Origin: CAYLLT01 sp964591605
GTDB taxonomy: Bacteria > Planctomycetota > Phycisphaerae > UBA1845 > PWPN01
DNA length: 11,916 nucleotides
Reading direction: 5' to 3'
NCBI GenBank assembly: GCA_964591605.1
Contig: CAZQEN010000241.1
Span: 1 to 11,916, forward strand
Shown: one piece after another, positions 6,738 to 11,916 of the stretch
Layout of the letters: each line of letters starts with the position of its first letter
Numbering within the stretch: the stretch's first letter is position 1
Made by a program: the position numbers and the translations under genes
Notes under the pieces: generated by a model
The model's input: the letters and a program-made list of their open reading frames with translations, nothing else
The model's database searches: none
What the model was told of the DNA's origin: nothing

Positions 6738-6777
6738 GAAAGTGAGAAAGTGAGAAAGTGAGAAAGTGGGAAAGTCA
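6738..6777. repeat. Five-copy octamer tandem repeat (GAAAGTGA)
   Basis: Eight bases after the DoxX-like stop codon lie five adjacent octamers: GAAAGTGA three times (6738-6761), then GAAAGTGG and GAAAGTCA. It is purine-only on one strand except for the T and the last unit's C. The array differs in period and sequence from the heptamer array 35 bp downstream. Confidence 0.9.
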
Positions 6778-6811
6778 GAGAGGATCGGTGCCGATGACGC
6801 CCATCGAATCT

Positions 6812-6951
6812 GATGACGAACAACAGACCGCTCACGAGTGACCACTGACCGCGGGCCACTGACCGCGAACAACGAACAACTGACAACGGACAACGAACAA
6901 CTGACAACGGACCGCTGACAACGGACCACAGACAACGGACAACGTATAACC
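6812..6951. repeat. Heptanucleotide tandem array, about 20 units
   Basis: Read in steps of seven from 6812, the sequence is a run of related heptamers: GATGACG, AACAACA, GACCGCT, CACGAGT, GACCACT, GACCGCG, GGCCACT, GACCGCG, AACAACG, AACAACT, and so on to GACAACG at 6938-6944 and a degenerate TATAACC at 6945-6951. The consensus is RACMRCN. Two adjacent 21-bp blocks (6870-6890 and 6891-6911) are identical, showing recent duplication of a three-unit block. The array fills most of the 250-bp spacer and ends 28 bp before the Gfo/Idh start codon. It resembles in kind the short tandemly repeated heptamers known from cyanobacteria. Confidence 0.9.
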
Positions 6952-6979
6952 GATCCCCTATCACGGACAGAGGATGAAC

Positions 6980-8464
6980 ATGGCGGTACTTACCGATCAA
7001 CAGCGACAGGTTGGGAAAGACAACTACGCCGACGCCGTGCGGATCAGCCGGCGGCAGATGCTGACGGGGGCGCTCGTGCTGCCCGGCGCGGCCGGCATGT
7101 ACTTCGGCTATGACAAGCTCGAAGGCGACCGGGTGCGGGTGGGCGTCATCGGCACCGGCGACCAGGGCAACAACGGCCACATCCTGCCGATGAACCCGGA
7201 TTACTGCCAGCTCGTCGCGTTCAGCGATATTCGTCCGACGAACATCAATCGGACGTGGGACAACATCAACCAGAAGTTCGGCACCAAGGAAGGTGTCACG
7301 TTCTATGAGAACTACAAGGAGCTGCTCGCGGATCCCAACGTCGAGATGGTGGCGATCGCGCTGCCGCTGCACCTGCACGCCCAGGTCACGATTGAGGCCC
7401 TCCAGCAGCCGCATGTGAAGGGGGTCATCTGCGAAAAGCTGATGGCCCACAACGTGATGCAGTGCAAGCAGATGATCCGCGAGGCCGACAAGCAGCAGAA
7501 ACTCCTGGCCATCGGCCACCAGCGGCATTACAGCTACCTGTACGCGAACTGCCGAGCCATCATCGAGCAGGGCGCGGTCCTGGGCGACGTTCGCCACATT
7601 CGCGCGTACTGGCACCGCAATCAGGCGGGCTGGGGTGCTCCCGGAGCGGATACCGGCAAGTACGACGGCTGGTTCAAGCCCGTCCCCGAGGAAGACAAGG
7701 CCGCCGCCGCCAAATACGGCTACACCAGCCCTGAAGAGCTCATCCGCTGGCGCGTGTTCAACCGCACGGGCGCGGGGCTCGTCGCGGAGCTTGGCAGCCA
7801 CCAACTCGATGCGTGCAGCATTTTCCTGGGCAAGGTTCATCCCAGGAGCGTGCACGGCACGGGCGTTGTGTCGTTCTTCAAGGACAACCGCGAGGTGGAG
7901 GATCACGTCTTCCTGGTCTACGAGTATCCCAAGGACTCGGCGGCGAACGGTGCGGTGGTCATGTATTCCTCCATCGGCACCAACGCCTTCGACGGCTACG
8001 GCGAGCAGGTGATGGGCACGAAGGGAACCATGATCGTGCAAGAGGAGCTCAACGCGTACATCTTTGCGGAGGGCAAGACCAAGGACACCCGCGTCACGTG
8101 GGCCGAGGATCGCACCGCCCGGCCGGTGGTCGACAGCGGCTCCACCAAGATGTGGGCCACCGGCGTCGGTACGCCGGATACCCTGACCAGCCGCGGCTAC
8201 CGCGAGCAGCAGGAGCACATGGCCTGGCTGATTCGCAACGCCTCCAAGGTCGTCCTGCCCAGCAAGGACAATCCACACCCCGAGAACGACCCGGCGACGG
8301 CCGCATTCACGCCGCGGTGCCACGGGCGGGTCGGCCTGGCTGACGCGGTCATCGCCCTGGTGTCGAACATGTGCATGAAGACCGGGACCAAGATCGAATT
8401 CAAGGAGGAGTGGTTCGATCCCGAGAGCGACGCCGTTCCGGAGAACGAGATCAAGATCGCGTAA
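6980..8464 (+). CDS. Gfo/Idh/MocA family oxidoreductase with Tat signal
   Basis: The 494-residue protein is NAD(P)-dependent by family and probably oxidises or rearranges a sugar or cyclitol. A twin-arginine signal (ISRRQMLTG, residues 22-30) is followed by a hydrophobic stretch ending near residue 43, so it is likely exported folded to the periplasm. The Rossmann fold starts at VRVGVIGTGDQGNNGH (52-67) with the G-x-G-x-x-G pattern. VAIALPLHLHAQVTIEAL (124-141) and VICEKLMAHN (149-158) follow, the latter with Leu instead of the usual Pro after Glu152-Lys153. ELGSHQLDACSIFLG (270-284) holds the family's His and Asp (H274, D277). I prefer the ATG at 6980 over the one at 6974 because AGAGG (6969-6973) is six bases before 6980 but touches 6974. 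Substrate cannot be read from the sequence. A second, cut-off member lies at the right edge of the window. Confidence 0.93.
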   Translation: MAVLTDQQRQVGKDNYADAVRISRRQMLTGALVLPGAAGMYFGYDKLEGDRVRVGVIGTGDQGNNGHILPMNPDYCQLVAFSDIRPTNINRTWDNINQKFGTKEGVTFYENYKELLADPNVEMVAIALPLHLHAQVTIEALQQPHVKGVICEKLMAHNVMQCKQMIREADKQQKLLAIGHQRHYSYLYANCRAIIEQGAVLGDVRHIRAYWHRNQAGWGAPGADTGKYDGWFKPVPEEDKAAAAKYGYTSPEELIRWRVFNRTGAGLVAELGSHQLDACSIFLGKVHPRSVHGTGVVSFFKDNREVEDHVFLVYEYPKDSAANGAVVMYSSIGTNAFDGYGEQVMGTKGTMIVQEELNAYIFAEGKTKDTRVTWAEDRTARPVVDSGSTKMWATGVGTPDTLTSRGYREQQEHMAWLIRNASKVVLPSKDNPHPENDPATAAFTPRCHGRVGLADAVIALVSNMCMKTGTKIEFKEEWFDPESDAVPENEIKIA

Positions 8465-8497
8465 TCTCACACCGGCCATCGCAGATCCAGGCGGCAC

Positions 8498-8517
8498 GGG
8501 CAGCGAATTCGCTGCCC
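8498..8517. repeat. Perfect 20-bp palindrome (GGGCAGCGAA half-site)
   Basis: GGGCAGCGAA is followed directly by its exact reverse complement, centred on GAATTC, 33 bp after the Gfo/Idh stop. It can form a hairpin as RNA or a cruciform as DNA, and could help end or protect the upstream transcript; there is no T-run after it. Its GGGCAGCG arm is shared with the repeat pair at 8596-8681. Confidence 0.85.
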
Positions 8518-8595
8518 ATGTCGTTCATGGGTGGCCCGCACGACGCAGCGGGCTGGCAGGTCGCCCGGCGCGCCGGGAGCCGTGGGGAGGTTCGC

Positions 8596-8681
8596 ACGGG
8601 CAGCGTCGGCGTCGCGGCGCGCAGCCGACCCGGCCCATGCCACCCCGCCCGCGAAGCCGACGCTGCCCATGCCACCCCGCC
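8596..8681. repeat. Direct and inverted copies of a GCCGACGCTGCC-type intergenic repeat
   Basis: Two 27-bp direct copies lie at 8623-8649 and 8655-8681, differing at two positions, each ending CATGCCACCCCGCC. An inverted partner, GGCAGCGTCGGC at 8599-8610, is the exact complement of GCCGACGCTGCC at 8656-8667. Together with the palindrome at 8498 this fills most of the 301-bp spacer before the SDR gene, where I see no gene. The organisation suggests a mobile or REP-like intergenic family. Confidence 0.8.
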
Positions 8682-8699
8682 AATTCTGTCACGGACCCG

Positions 8700-8728
8700 C
8701 TGACAGGTGGCGGGTCTTGACGTATATT
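8700..8728 (+). promoter_or_regulatory. Sigma-70-like promoter for the SDR gene
   Basis: CTGACA at 8700-8705 matches five of six bases of the -35 consensus and TATATT at 8723-8728 matches five of six bases of the -10 consensus, with an ideal 17-bp spacer. Transcription would begin near 8735, about 30 bases before the ATG at 8766, and the leader would contain GAGGAAA at 8748-8754. The promoter sits directly after the repeat cluster. Planctomycete promoters do not always follow this consensus. Confidence 0.5.
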
Positions 8729-8765
8729 GACCGGCCCGATTTGGTCTGAGGAAACGGAACGAAGC

Positions 8766-9584
8766 ATGAGCGCACTGTTTGACCTGTCCGGCAAGACCGT
8801 GGCCATCACCGGCGGTGGGGGAGTTCTCTGCGGAGGGCTGGCCAAGTACCTGGCCGCCCAGGGCATGTCCGTGGCGGTCCTCGACCTCAAGCTCGAAGCG
8901 GCCGAGGCCGTGGCCGGCCAGATCACCGCCGCGGGCCATCAGGCCGTCGCCATCGGCTGCAACGTGCTGCAGCGCCAGAGCATCGAACTGGCGTGCATCC
9001 GCTGCGAGCAGCTCCTGGGGCGGGTCGATGTCCTGATCAACGGCGCCGGCGGCAATCATCCGATGGCCACCACCGGCCCCGACAAGCCGTTCTTCGACAT
9101 TCCCGCCGACGCGTTCGAGAAGGTGATGGATCTCAACATCCTGGGGACCGTTCTGCCCTCGATGGTCTTCGGAAAGCCGATGGCCCAGCGCGGCGAGGGA
9201 TTGATCCTGAACATCGCCAGCATGAATGCCTTCCGGCCGCTGACCCGCATCCCCGCGTATTCCGCCGCCAAGAGCGGGGTCAAGAACTTCACCGAGTGGC
9301 TGGCGGTGCACATGGCCCAGGAGTACTCGCCGAAGATCCGTGTGAACGGGATTGCCCCCGGCTTCATGCTGACCGAGCAGAACCGGTTCCTGCTGACCGA
9401 CAAGGCCACGGGGGAACTGACGCCGCGCGGCAAGACCATCATCGGGCACACGCCGATGAACCGGTTCGGCACGGACGAGGACATTTATGGCACCGTTCAC
9501 TGGCTGCTGTCGCCGGCGGCGGGTTTCATCACGGGGATTACGGTGCCGATTGATGGAGGGTTTTCGGCGTTTTCCGGTGTTTGA
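8766..9584 (+). CDS. Short-chain dehydrogenase, D-mannonate oxidoreductase-like
   Basis: The 272-residue protein is a classical SDR. The cofactor motif is VAITGGGGVLCGG (12-24), the structural NAG-type motif is INGAGGNHP (91-99), and the catalytic set is Asn124, Ser152, Tyr165 and Lys169 (YSAAK). The whole-sequence pattern, with GGNHPMATT, DLNILGTVLPSMVFGK, ASMNAFRPLTRIPAYSAAK, APGFMLTEQNR, HTPMNRFGT and the ending IDGGFSAFSGV, closely follows SDRs annotated as D-mannonate oxidoreductase, which interconvert D-mannonate and D-fructuronate; this family is unrelated to Escherichia coli UxuB. No other uronate enzyme is recognisable in the window, so a related polyol or aldonate is possible. The ATG at 8766 follows GAGGAAA and matches the family start. 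A TTG at 8727 in frame would overlap the promoter. A HAD hydrolase follows 75 bp downstream. Confidence 0.88.
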   Translation: MSALFDLSGKTVAITGGGGVLCGGLAKYLAAQGMSVAVLDLKLEAAEAVAGQITAAGHQAVAIGCNVLQRQSIELACIRCEQLLGRVDVLINGAGGNHPMATTGPDKPFFDIPADAFEKVMDLNILGTVLPSMVFGKPMAQRGEGLILNIASMNAFRPLTRIPAYSAAKSGVKNFTEWLAVHMAQEYSPKIRVNGIAPGFMLTEQNRFLLTDKATGELTPRGKTIIGHTPMNRFGTDEDIYGTVHWLLSPAAGFITGITVPIDGGFSAFSGV

Positions 9585-9659
9585 GAAGGTATCCGGGAGA
9601 GCAAGCCTTGATTCTCAGGCGATCCCATGAAGTCCTTCGACCTGTAGTGAGATGCTTAC

Positions 9660-10547
9660 ATGAGTGACCCACGCGATCAGTTTCGTTCCTTCAAACCCCG
9701 TCACAAGTTTTTCGTCGGGATCGACTCGGACGGGTGCGTTTTCGACACGATGGAGATCAAGCACAAGGAGTGCTTCATCCCCAACATCGTCAAGCACTGG
9801 GATTTGCAGGCGGTCTCGAAATACGCCCGCGAGGCGGCGGAGTTTGTGAATCTGTATTCGAAGGAACGGGGCATCAACCGCTGGCCGGCGCTGGTCAGGG
9901 TGTTCGACCTGCTGCGCGAGCGGCCGGAAGTGATCGCCCGCCGCGCGGCGGTGCCGCAGGCGGGTCCGGTCCGCGAGTTCATCGCGTCGGGAGTTCCGCT
10001 CGACAACAGGAACCTGCAGGACCGGATCGACCGGACGGGCGACGCGGTCCTGAAGCAGGCGCTGCGCTGGAGCAAGGCGGTCAACGAGTCCATCGCGGAC
10101 ATGGTGCGGAACGTGCCGCCGTTTCCATACGTCCGTGAGTCGCTCGAGAAGCTTCGCCCCCATGCGGATCTGATGGTGGTGAGCCAGACGCCCACCGAGG
10201 CCCTCTGCCGCGAATGGGAGGAGCACCGGATCGATTCGTTCGTCTGCCTCATCTGCGGCCAGGAAATGGGGACCAAGGCCGAGCATCTGCAGTACGCCAC
10301 GAAGGGCCGGTACGAGCCGGCGCAGGTTCTCATGATCGGCGACGCGCCGGGCGATCTGAAGGCCGCCCGCGCCAACCACGCGCGGTTCTTCCCCATCAAT
10401 CCGGGGCACGAGGACGCGAGCTGGAAGCGCTTCTATGAGGAGGGGGCAGACCGGTTCCTGAGCGGCCGCTACGACGATGCCTATGAAGCCGCCCTGATCG
10501 AAGAGTTCCAGGCCTACCTGCCCGAGCAGCCGCCGTGGAAGCGGTAA
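9660..10547 (+). CDS. HAD superfamily hydrolase (phosphatase-like)
   Basis: The 295-residue protein carries the four HAD motifs. Motif I is GIDSDGCVFDT with nucleophile Asp22 and acid/base Asp24, motif II is VVSQTP with Ser175, motif III is Lys206 in GTKAEHL, and motif IV is IGDAPGDLKAA with Asp228 and Asp232. Between motifs I and II lies an insert of about 145 residues (31-170), mostly helical, which should be the C1-type cap that selects the substrate. HAD proteins of this type usually remove phosphate from small sugars or metabolites; the substrate is unknown. The start has only a weak GTGAG before it. It follows the mannonate-type SDR by 75 bp on the same strand, so a shared sugar-degradation role is plausible. 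The next gene is convergent. Confidence 0.85.
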   Translation: MSDPRDQFRSFKPRHKFFVGIDSDGCVFDTMEIKHKECFIPNIVKHWDLQAVSKYAREAAEFVNLYSKERGINRWPALVRVFDLLRERPEVIARRAAVPQAGPVREFIASGVPLDNRNLQDRIDRTGDAVLKQALRWSKAVNESIADMVRNVPPFPYVRESLEKLRPHADLMVVSQTPTEALCREWEEHRIDSFVCLICGQEMGTKAEHLQYATKGRYEPAQVLMIGDAPGDLKAARANHARFFPINPGHEDASWKRFYEEGADRFLSGRYDDAYEAALIEEFQAYLPEQPPWKR

Positions 10548-10551
10548 CAGA

Positions 10552-10571
10552 GCGCGAAGCGCCAGCGAGGG
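10552..10571. repeat. Second copy of the GCGAAGCGCCAGCGAGGG intergenic repeat
   Basis: CGAAGCGCCAGCGAGGG (10555-10571) is the exact reverse complement of 917-933. The start (GCGC GAA GCGC, 10552-10562) can form a small hairpin right after the HAD stop codon. It lies in the 55-bp spacer between two convergent genes; no T-run terminator is present in that spacer. Confidence 0.7.
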
Positions 10572-10602
10572 CCTGCCAGGCAAAGCCTCCTCCGGCGCAG
10601 CA

Positions 10603-11442
10603 TCACCCCGGCAGTCCGAGCTTGCCCCTGAGGAACCGGACGCACGCGGGCACCTTCGCTTCGGTCAGGTTGTGCAGGATGAGCGGACCGGCATAGCCGT
10701 ATCGGCGCAGCAGGGCGATGTAGTGGTCGTAGTCGAGGACGCCGGTGCCGGCGGCCTCGTGGCCGGCCTGGCCGTCGCGGCTCAGGTCCTTGGCGTGGGC
10801 GATGGCGATGTCGCGGCCCAGCAGTTCGAATGCCTCGTCCATCACCCCGTGCATCCGCGGCAGCTCGCCCGCATGAAACAGGTTTGAGGCGTCCATCACA
10901 ATCTTGATCCGGGGCGAGCCCATTTCATCCAGCAGTCGCCGCGCTTCCGCCGCCGAGTCGACAACGTTCGACACCTCCGGCTCGATGCCGAGCTGAATAT
11001 CGTGAACTTCCGCAATCCGGATCGCTTCCTGCATCGATTCGCAGAGATCCTTCCTTGCGTCCGGCGTGTCGTTGTCCGGGTGCCGCCGCCACATGTTCTG
11101 CGGATCGCGCGTGCCGGTGCAGAGCGTGATGAGTGATGTTCCCATGGCGTGACAGGCGCCGGCCAGGACATCCAGCCGCCGCAGACCGTCGCGACGCTGC
11201 CCAGAATCCGGGTGAATCATGTTGAAGGTGCCCGAGACGGCGGCGATGGCGATCCTCCGGGACGCGGCGGCCTCACGGATCCGGACGGCGAGTTCAGGCG
11301 GGATCCGATCCGGCAGCGGAGCCAGCCCGCAGCAGCTCATGTTGAACTGCACGCACGAGAGGCCGTGTGCCTTCACCGCGTCAAAGACCTCTTCAACGCT
11401 GTCGCGGACGAACGTTCTGGCAAAGATCCCGATCTGCATCAT
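10603..11442 (-). CDS. Sugar phosphate isomerase/epimerase-like TIM barrel protein
   Basis: The 279-residue protein has the xylose isomerase-like TIM barrel (AP endonuclease family 2 fold). Strand ends show the expected ligands: GIEPE with Glu154, VMDASN with Asp184, IAHAKD with His216, and LILHNLTEA near the end with Glu261 as the likely fourth ligand. The N-terminus MQIGIFARTF and VQFNMSC are typical of the opening strands. Members isomerise or epimerise keto-sugars and polyol derivatives with a divalent metal. The start is ATGATG at 11442/11439 and the ribosome site (GGATGAG) is weak, so either ATG may be used. The gene is downstream of a cut-off Gfo/Idh oxidoreductase on the same strand, with a repeat-bearing spacer of 147 bp between them, a common pairing in sugar and inositol-type catabolism. 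Confidence 0.88.
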   Translation of the reverse strand: MMQIGIFARTFVRDSVEEVFDAVKAHGLSCVQFNMSCCGLAPLPDRIPPELAVRIREAAASRRIAIAAVSGTFNMIHPDSGQRRDGLRRLDVLAGACHAMGTSLITLCTGTRDPQNMWRRHPDNDTPDARKDLCESMQEAIRIAEVHDIQLGIEPEVSNVVDSAAEARRLLDEMGSPRIKIVMDASNLFHAGELPRMHGVMDEAFELLGRDIAIAHAKDLSRDGQAGHEAAGTGVLDYDHYIALLRRYGYAGPLILHNLTEAKVPACVRFLRGKLGLPG

Positions 11443-11479
11443 GTCGTCTCATCCGCAGCATGCCAGAAGACGGAATTCA

Positions 11480-11550
11480 CCACGAAGGCACGAAGACACG
11501 AAGGGGGAGAGCGTAGGTTGGTTCTTCTTCGTGCCTTCGTGTCTTCGTGG
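11480..11550. repeat. Inverted repeat of octamer arrays (CACGAAGR), large hairpin
   Basis: The left arm (11480-11503) is three octamers, CCACGAAG, GCACGAAG and ACACGAAG. The right arm (11527-11550) is their complement, with CTTCGTG repeated three times. The 24-nt arms pair almost perfectly (one G-U and one mismatch) around a 23-nt loop, and AATTC/GGAATT extends the symmetry outside. It lies in the spacer between two minus-strand genes and may be a terminator-like or mRNA-stabilising hairpin, but its tandem units mark it as a repeat family. Confidence 0.85.
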
Positions 11551-11561
11551 TAGGAATTGAA

Positions 11562-11589
11562 ATCTCTGCGTCCTCTGCGTCTGTGCGGT
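11562..11589. repeat. Short tandem repeat with TCTGCGTC core
   Basis: TCTCTGCG, TCCTCTGCG and TCTGTGCG follow one another immediately before the stop of the Gfo/Idh gene (read on the + strand). The pattern is a degenerate 8-9 bp repeat, different in sequence from the neighbouring CACGAAG octamers. Confidence 0.55.
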
Positions 11590-11916
11590 TCATACTCCTC
11601 CGCTCACGTCCGCCAGTCGAACGGCTTCGCCGCGCTCGACCGACCGCGCGATGGCCACCAGAGCCCGCATCGCGGCCACGCCGTCCGCAACCGTCCCGCC
11701 CGTGGTCGGCTTTCCATGAAGGATCGCATCGGCCAGCCCCTCGAGCTGGCGCTTGTACGTGTACGCGTCCTCGCCCAGCGGCCGGCGATGCAGGCCGTCT
11801 TTCGTCGAAAAACACTCGACATCCGACGACTTGTGGAACCACGGCAGGTAGGTCCGGCCGATCACACTCCCGTGCTCGCCCCAGATCTGAAAGCCTTCCT
11901 GAAAGTCGCCGCGCAC
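11590..11916 (-). CDS. Gfo/Idh/MocA family oxidoreductase, C-terminal fragment (5' end outside window)
   Basis: An open minus-strand frame enters from the right edge and gives about 108 residues to a TGA stop. The peptide has the C-terminal features of this family: FQIWGEHGSVIGRTY, where a substrate-domain sheet strand leads into a Gly-rich turn, then YKRQLEGLADAILHGKP and TVADGVAAMRALVAIARS, the closing helices that follow a conserved D-G-V-A-A pattern. The Rossmann domain, any signal peptide and the start lie outside the window; a GTG at the edge is not a credible start because the fragment would lack the cofactor domain. The sugar isomerase/epimerase gene lies 147 bp downstream on the same strand, which suggests joint sugar metabolism. 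Confidence 0.85.
   Translation of the reverse strand: MRGDFQEGFQIWGEHGSVIGRTYLPWFHKSSDVECFSTKDGLHRRPLGEDAYTYKRQLEGLADAILHGKPTTGGTVADGVAAMRALVAIARSVERGEAVRLADVSGGV

Noticed and set aside
6738..6951. CRISPR-like array before the Gfo/Idh gene
   Set aside because: The units are 7-8 bp and contiguous, with no spacers and no cas genes.
8465..8765. Small gene in the repeat-rich spacer
   Set aside because: The frames crossing it run through direct and inverted repeats, lack a ribosome site and resemble no family.

Overview
The window is a GC-rich chromosomal segment. Its gene content and its intergenic repeats look like a planctomycete, or a close relative such as a Phycisphaerae-type genome. The supporting points are Tat-exported Gfo/Idh/MocA-type oxidoreductases, a DoxX-like membrane protein with a very large insert, a prenyltransferase-repeat protein paired with an exported DUF362 protein, sugar-epimerase genes, and several families of short tandem or inverted repeats between genes. 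This taxonomic guess is inference from style; no rRNA or other phylogenetic marker is present. I see no CRISPR array, transposase, integrase, tRNA or rRNA gene.

Layout. Positions 2-748 hold the 3' end of one small heat-shock protein gene and a complete second one, both on the + strand. A 300-bp spacer (749-1048) holds a hairpin and a three-copy 18-bp repeat. Two minus-strand genes follow in an evident operon (2956 to 1049): an alpha/alpha-toroid prenyltransferase-repeat protein, then a Tat-lipoprotein of the DUF362 family. Divergent from them, on the + strand, are a membrane-anchored PIN-TRAM protein (3034-4143) and, 23 bp later, a Tat-exported ApbE-type flavin transferase (4167-5285). Next comes a DoxX-type membrane protein, split into two overlapping frames at a run of five C (5435-6223 and 6214-6729). 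A 244-bp spacer with octamer and heptamer arrays leads into a Tat-exported Gfo/Idh/MocA oxidoreductase (6980-8464). A repeat-rich spacer with a good sigma-70-like promoter leads to a D-mannonate oxidoreductase-like short-chain dehydrogenase (8766-9584) and a HAD-family hydrolase (9660-10547). On the minus strand at the right end are a sugar phosphate isomerase/epimerase-like TIM barrel protein (11442-10603) and the C-terminal part of a second Gfo/Idh/MocA oxidoreductase that runs off the window edge.

How the genes may fit together. The right half (about 6980-11916) reads as sugar or uronate metabolism: two Gfo/Idh oxidoreductases, a mannonate-type SDR, a HAD phosphatase-like protein and an isomerase/epimerase. 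No transporter, mannonate dehydratase or uronate isomerase lies inside the window, so a complete pathway cannot be claimed. The left half is a mix of stress (Hsp20), envelope redox (ApbE, DUF362, DoxX) and general functions. Three complete genes carry twin-arginine signals, so Tat export is a recurring theme.

I do not see a clear-cut new defence or mobile system. The most unusual material is the DoxX gene with its apparent frameshift and roughly 265-residue insert, the exported DUF362/prenyltransferase-repeat pair, and four separate intergenic repeat families packed into 12 kb.
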